A program made the position numbers and the translations under genes. From Stenopsyche tienmushanensis (lineage: Eukaryota; Arthropoda; Insecta; Trichoptera; Stenopsychidae), in assembly GCA_008973525.1 (NCBI GenBank), contig WACJ01000046.1, positions 558,001 through 622,000 on the forward strand: a stretch of DNA of 64,000 nucleotides. Reading direction: 5' to 3'. Below are positions 58,641-64,000 of this stretch, piece after piece. The notes under the pieces are model-generated. The model had not been told where the DNA came from, ran no database searches, and saw only the letters and a program-made list of their open reading frames with translations. Every line of letters starts with the position of its first letter. Within the stretch, counting starts at the first letter, position 1.

Positions 58641-61570
58641 TCTTAAAAGGTTTAAGTTTATATCAAAAAAAAAATGTTTTATGGTACAAAGACTTTTTCA
58701 AAATTAAATTATTTACATTCGTTAAAATATTTCACAATAAACATTAAGTATGAATGTTATATAAACTAAATGCAAATCTGAAAGAATCTGCGTTGGTATT
58801 TAACAATTTCCGGGTTTATCAAATAAAAAACTCCGTCTCTTAAATCAATTGAATGCGCAATTTGAACACTGACCCGAAGTCTAATTGTTGTCTCAAATGC
58901 GTGTATAGTCTGAGAGAAATCTGAAAGGGTTGTGTGCTTATATTATCGAGACACTAACTAAAAAGGGATGAAATGTAGCAAAAAAGGTTCAAAGAAAATA
59001 AATCTGTGGATGATTCGATGATATTTTTGATATTTACTAAAATAATATATATCGACATTGACATTAATTTATGAGGGTGGACAAAAATAAAAATTTGGGT
59101 AGTCCAAATACAAAGAAAACATTATTAGATTTCATGTCAAGATAAAGTAATTAGAATATAGTTGTATCTCATAAACTAAAAATTGGAGATAATATGCTAA
59201 ATTTAAACAAATAAAGTTATTTAGAAAAATCTTTTATTGCCATTTTTAGCCGTATTTCATCGTATATAGGGACTCATTTATAAGTAGAATAATATATTTC
59301 TGTAGGGATTTTATGAGAAAGAGGCAGGTGACTAAAGAAAGGATTTTCTCAGTCGCCTTATGACTACACGTATTAAACTTTCCAAGACGATAATTCGTTT
59401 GCTGAAAACGTGATCAGGTGTACCAAGCTGAATGTATGCATCCGAAGAGATTTAAGTAAGATTTATTCGAGTTTTTTGTAGGGTAAACAAAGGAAGATAA
59501 GGACACCCCAGCCTCCGAGGGGGAACGTCTGATCCACGCAGACATAATGTCACAGTAGGGACGTTGTAAATCCTTTCCGGAGATCCCCCGAGATAGGGAT
59601 TCGCCCTGGATTCGATTACATTAAATTAATGAATACCTGCAAAAGTCACATTGCGCCTTCGTTTATATGCTAACCCGATAGAGAATAACAAACAGGTGCG
59701 AACAAAACATGTTTTTGTTAAGGATTCCTCCGAAGTCGAGCGCTAACCTCTTCGACATGGCTTCTTCAACTTGGAATACTTCAAAATGAAATCGTCGCTA
59801 TTTGCCGAAATATTCCGGTAATAGTGCTTAAATTAATCGGCCGACAAGGGGTTGGAGATGACATCAGAAACTGTAATTTAATTGGGCTCTTCATAAACAG
59901 CGCTCGACGTAGTTCAAATAGCGCGTTAATTATTCAGTATTTCAAGAGCGAAAGCTCCGCTCTAGCATTTATTACGTATTTATGATCACAAATAGTTTTT
60001 AACCTTCAATAAACTTCAGCAAATCATTAGGAACTTTGATGTTAATTGAAATTATGAAGTCTTTAGGTCCAAGGTTTCCATATTAAAGACTCGATAAAAA
60101 GCTGACGTTAATGGCCAATATTACGTTTAGATTAACTTAAATTTAAAATGTAAATACACCATTGAAGCTTTATATACCTATGAAGTGGTAAATTTTGATT
60201 AAAAATATATAAAAACCTTTTGATTTATGCATATTTAAAAACATGGATATAAAATTCATATGATACACACGGCGACTCACTTTAATCAGAACAAATGATA
60301 TTTTATGGATTGTCTTCTATCTAAATTTTATGTATTACCTGCTGCTTTTAATCAATCCAAGAGTGCGTATTTTATTAAGCGCTTAAAGCTTAAATACATT
60401 TCCAATTCAATATCAATACTTAATTATACACAACATTATGAGATATTAATTGTGAATAAAACTCATATTGAATTTTGGATTTAAAACTAACCATATTTAT
60501 ATGAAATTATGCTTTTACATGAAAATAATTTTGCATAATTGTATCAAATTATTTCATTTTGAATTAATTCAATTAAATATCTGGTATATTAATATAGAAA
60601 TAATTCCGAATGATTTTCAATATCTGCTGTATCAGTTAATTTATTGGTTGAATTTAATATTTTAGGTATTCCTTTAACGCTTGAATATTGGCAATAAAAT
60701 AGCCAAAAAATTCAAAATCGGTTTAATGATAGAAATATGTACTATATGATAACGCCAGTGTTTTGTGAAATAAGAATGTAGAATATGATAGAAAATAGCA
60801 CTTGGGTCTTATTTTATTTCTGGCATTCACTTATGCATTGAAGTACATGTCCCAAATATTATTTTTAAAAAACAAACTTAAAGCACTCCTTTGAAATTTC
60901 TTTGTTCATGTTAAGAATTTGTACAGCTCGTATAACAGACCACCAACAATGCATACCGTCATTTATGTCTATCTTGAGCCTCCTTCCCCTAATTCTTGAT
61001 CTGATCATCCCGACGTAAACGAAATCTCCCATTGGATCTGCTGTCACTCGAACCTGAATCTAAGATGACCCTATACAGTGGCTTTAATGCAACATGTCCT
61101 GCTCAAAGAAGGCTGTAGTTAAGAATGAATTATCTGATGATTATCTCATGATTATCGCTGATGTTAATACCTGATATTCACAGTTCAACTGTGATTCAAA
61201 TATCCTCTTTGTTTTGAGATATCAGCTTAGTTATTTAAATAAATATTTTAATATTATCTATATTTAATCTGATTGATTAATTCCATTCGGTGGCTCATAC
61301 AATCCTATCAGAATGTTCCTGCCACCATCTTTATCAGTCCTTAGGCTTATTCTTTTAGTCACCCTGGCTTGGACACATAGGCTGACGATGTTAGCGTCTC
61401 TACTAATATCACTAGTCCAGTTTTATTGAGGTTAACCAATAGGTTTGCTATGAGGGTCCTAATCGAATATTGGAATATATTTGCCATTTTTTATTTTTAT
61501 CTTGTTTTGTAATTTAGAAAGTTAAAAGATGGATCTCAATAAGCATGATAGCAAAAATATTACTTTTACT
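58641..61570. other. AT-rich spacer with one GC-richer island
   Basis: GC-richer at about 59460-59960, with CGAAAGCTCCGCTC near 59949. Otherwise featureless. A 60-codon minus-strand frame at 60865-61047 has balanced composition but no recognised motif. Confidence 0.4.
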
Positions 61571-61644
61571 TTCTGAATCAGTAAAAAAATCATTAAAGGA
61601 TTTAAAATTCATTTCTGAATCAGTAAAAAAATCATTAAAGGATT
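61571..61644 (+). repeat. Tandem duplication, 42-bp period
   Basis: A 32-base unit (begins TTCTGAATCAG, ends TTAAAGGATT) occurs identically at 61571-61602 and 61613-61644. The period is a multiple of three, so the surrounding 70-codon frame repeats SESVKKSLKD. No evidence that this frame is a real gene. Confidence 0.8.
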
Positions 61645-64000
61645 CTTTTGATTTCGCTGAAACTAAAAACCTCAAAATTTCACTTAATTTCACACCTTTG
61701 TCTACGAGAAAACGCGTTGCGCAACAGAGGATGATACTTCTCGCTTTCTTTGTGTGATGGGAACAAAAACCTTCCTATCCGATGCAATACATTTATTTCT
61801 AAGGAAGGGATCTTTGTAGAAAAATAAGTTCCTCCATTTGTATTTGTATATAACACTAATAAATTTGTACAGAAAAATTCCGGGTTATATTTGAATCCCC
61901 CTCGTATACATATATAAAATACTCGAATATTCGAATATTTTACCAATTTTATATTCGATATTCGATTAATTGATTTTACGAATATTTAGGACGCTCGATT
62001 TGTTATCATTGACGCTTAAGTCTAAGACTTCAATCTAACAGTTAAAGAACGAAACATGACTTCCAAATGCGTTGTTATACCTGGAAAATAGTGAATTTAT
62101 AAATAATCGTAGATCAACTTCTTACGATCCGAAAAATTTGAATAAAAACACAAATTATTACATTTATCTTACAATACATGCATTGGTTTTATGATTTGAA
62201 GTAAGCTTATAATTTGTATGAGTTGCATATATTTTGCTGATGTACGAATTATTTACCCAAGCTCTAATTGATTCGAAGAATTCTGCTTATGTATTTAATT
62301 TGTTTTCGGCAAACTCTATCCACTAGCACGCTTCCCAAATTTCGCCGACTTCTCCCGACAATAACCAGTGTTAAAGTTTTATGAATCCACACGTTATTAC
62401 TAACCTCTCCTTTCCGAAGAGTTTCGCAGCTGTTAATCAAGAATAAGTGCGAGGTGCCAGAATGGTGGTTAAGTAAAGATATTGTTAACTCTTACTTGGG
62501 CCAAACCACACTTTATTTCAACCCCGAAGGTGTTGAGCAACTTGAAAGTAAACAAATTTCAACCACACGTGCCTTTGCCAAATCCTCAAAAACAGCGACT
62601 ATTGATGAAATGTATAACTTTTAATCTAAACAGTACATAAATAGATGAATTTAAATTTTCTTTAATCAACGAATAATATATGATTTTTTTTAGGTTTCAC
62701 TTCACAATGAATCTCTATTTTGAGTTGCGATCAATGATTCACCCACGTAGCCAAGATGTGAATAAATAACTCGAAATACTGCTACCCTCGTTCAACTTTG
62801 ATAGTTATGGTACTTCAATAAAAAGCTTTAAGGTAAAGTTTATTTTTATGTTTGTTCGTTTGACGTTCATTTTATTAATAATATTTGACCACTTTCACAA
62901 AACGATCCTTTGTAAAAAGTTCTGCTAAGCTTTGATCCAGTTTGGATCACTTCATAAAAGCCGAGTTATTTTTATTGTCGTTAAATTTAGAAAAATTGCA
63001 CTGAAAATGTATGATTATTCAAAGCTTTTTTTTTAATGAAATATACTCACCCCTCGAATAAAACCATTGTGTGGATGTATAAAAACATGATGTAATGAAG
63101 ATTTGCATTAATAATGCATCAACACTTTAAAACTCTTTAATAATCAATTGCTTATTTTCAGTGTGTAAATTTTATTAAAAGGGAAAAAAGTGTATTGAAC
63201 TCTTCATTTTTAAACTACTATCCATCAAAAGCTTTCATAGTTTTTCTTAAACCATATTAAACAAATCACTGTCTATCGATAATATCAAATTAAATAATAG
63301 TCAAATAAAAATAAATTTATTCAAGTTAACACTCAATTGAATTTGTATTTAAAACCTATCAATTTTGCATACTTCATAATAAACTCATAAAGTTCATATT
63401 CTCAACTTCATATTAAAGCAAAAAATATATATTAAAGCTTTATTAAAATTATACACGAATATACTTTAGTACATCGTATAAATGTTTGATATTATTTTTA
63501 TGCATGGTTTGTATTTCAGGGGGTTTAAAAGCTTTCGATTTCGATGAATATAAAAACGCTCATCTCAATGTCGATGCATTGTTGTAAAATCGACGAATGA
63601 AATAAGACGACCGTATCTTAAAATGGATCGAAAAATTCTTATTGAAACCATTCGAACTTTTAATTTCCAAAGCCTTCGTTTGGACATTCGCAAAAGATCT
63701 TAAATAAAACGTCATTCTGTCAATCAGGACAGCGAACTGATTTACGATAACTTGAAATTAATTGGCAGACTGAAGATTGGAATCTTAAGATCGGAAATTA
63801 AATTTTATTTGAAAATGCCTTAAAAGCATCAATATAATATATGTTTTGTAATGTCTCCATACAACGATTGACAAGATTCAAATAACATATTACGTATTTC
63901 AAATAACATAACTTATACAATGGCTCGTTTGTTTTGCATGTTTCGATAAAGTAGTAAATCGTCCTCGAACTTCTCGAAATTAAACAGGATATTTGCAGTA
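61645..64000. other. Right-hand end of window: AT-rich with modest GC-richer patches
   Basis: CGAATATT-type simple sequence lies at about 61923-61985. GC-richer patches occur near 62310-62620. No gene, RNA or transposon recognised up to the end. Confidence 0.4.

Noticed and set aside
1..64000. CRISPR arrays, rRNA, bacterial operons or integrated virus genes
   Set aside because: No regularly spaced repeats, no rRNA-like sequence, and no viral or bacterial coding found on either strand.

Overview
This window looks like nuclear DNA of an insect. It is strongly AT-rich, has no operons or dense coding, and carries spliceosomal exon/intron structure. It holds many remnants of the transposon types common in insects (mariner/Tc1, hAT, a TTAA-inserting Kolobok/Mutator-like element, non-LTR fragments, tRNA-derived SINEs). 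The host protein family recognised, Dpr, is an arthropod neuronal immunoglobulin family. Species cannot be named from the sequence alone.

The only host gene I can support lies on the minus strand at the left edge. Three consecutive coding exons (1895-1986, 1683-1816, 430-573) have clean GT/AG junctions and matching phases. They encode a signal peptide, a polar linker and the first two thirds of an Ig domain typical of the Dpr (defective proboscis extension response) cell-surface family. The exon with the second Ig cysteine, the second Ig domain and the membrane anchor must lie left of base 1. An AG acceptor just before the start codon implies a non-coding 5' exon further right, so much or all of 1987-64000 is probably first intron or upstream regulatory DNA.

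The remaining 62 kb has no other convincing host exon. It is an AT-rich background broken every few kilobases by shorter, visibly GC-richer islands, many with small perfect hairpins. These are candidate regulatory modules, an inference only. Transposon content by position: an inverted pair of TTAA-flanked MITEs (2823-3454 and 6809-7280); a Tc1-like remnant (7560-7745); a mini-mariner (8244-8352); mariner fragments (9530-9960, 25190-25430, 30765-31540, 42720-43690, 54560-54870); two mariners complete from end to end (35715-36688 and 53121-54311); a hAT element with perfect 8-bp target duplication and a non-LTR fragment inside it (15539-17560); a TTAA-flanked Kolobok/Mutator-like element with a transposase broken by one stop and one frameshift (19441-20890) and a second such terminus (58019); tRNA-derived SINEs (38340, 41708, 48991, 54421, 57714); and a two-copy unknown repeat with a conserved stem-loop (41231 and 58434). 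Every transposase gene seen is broken.
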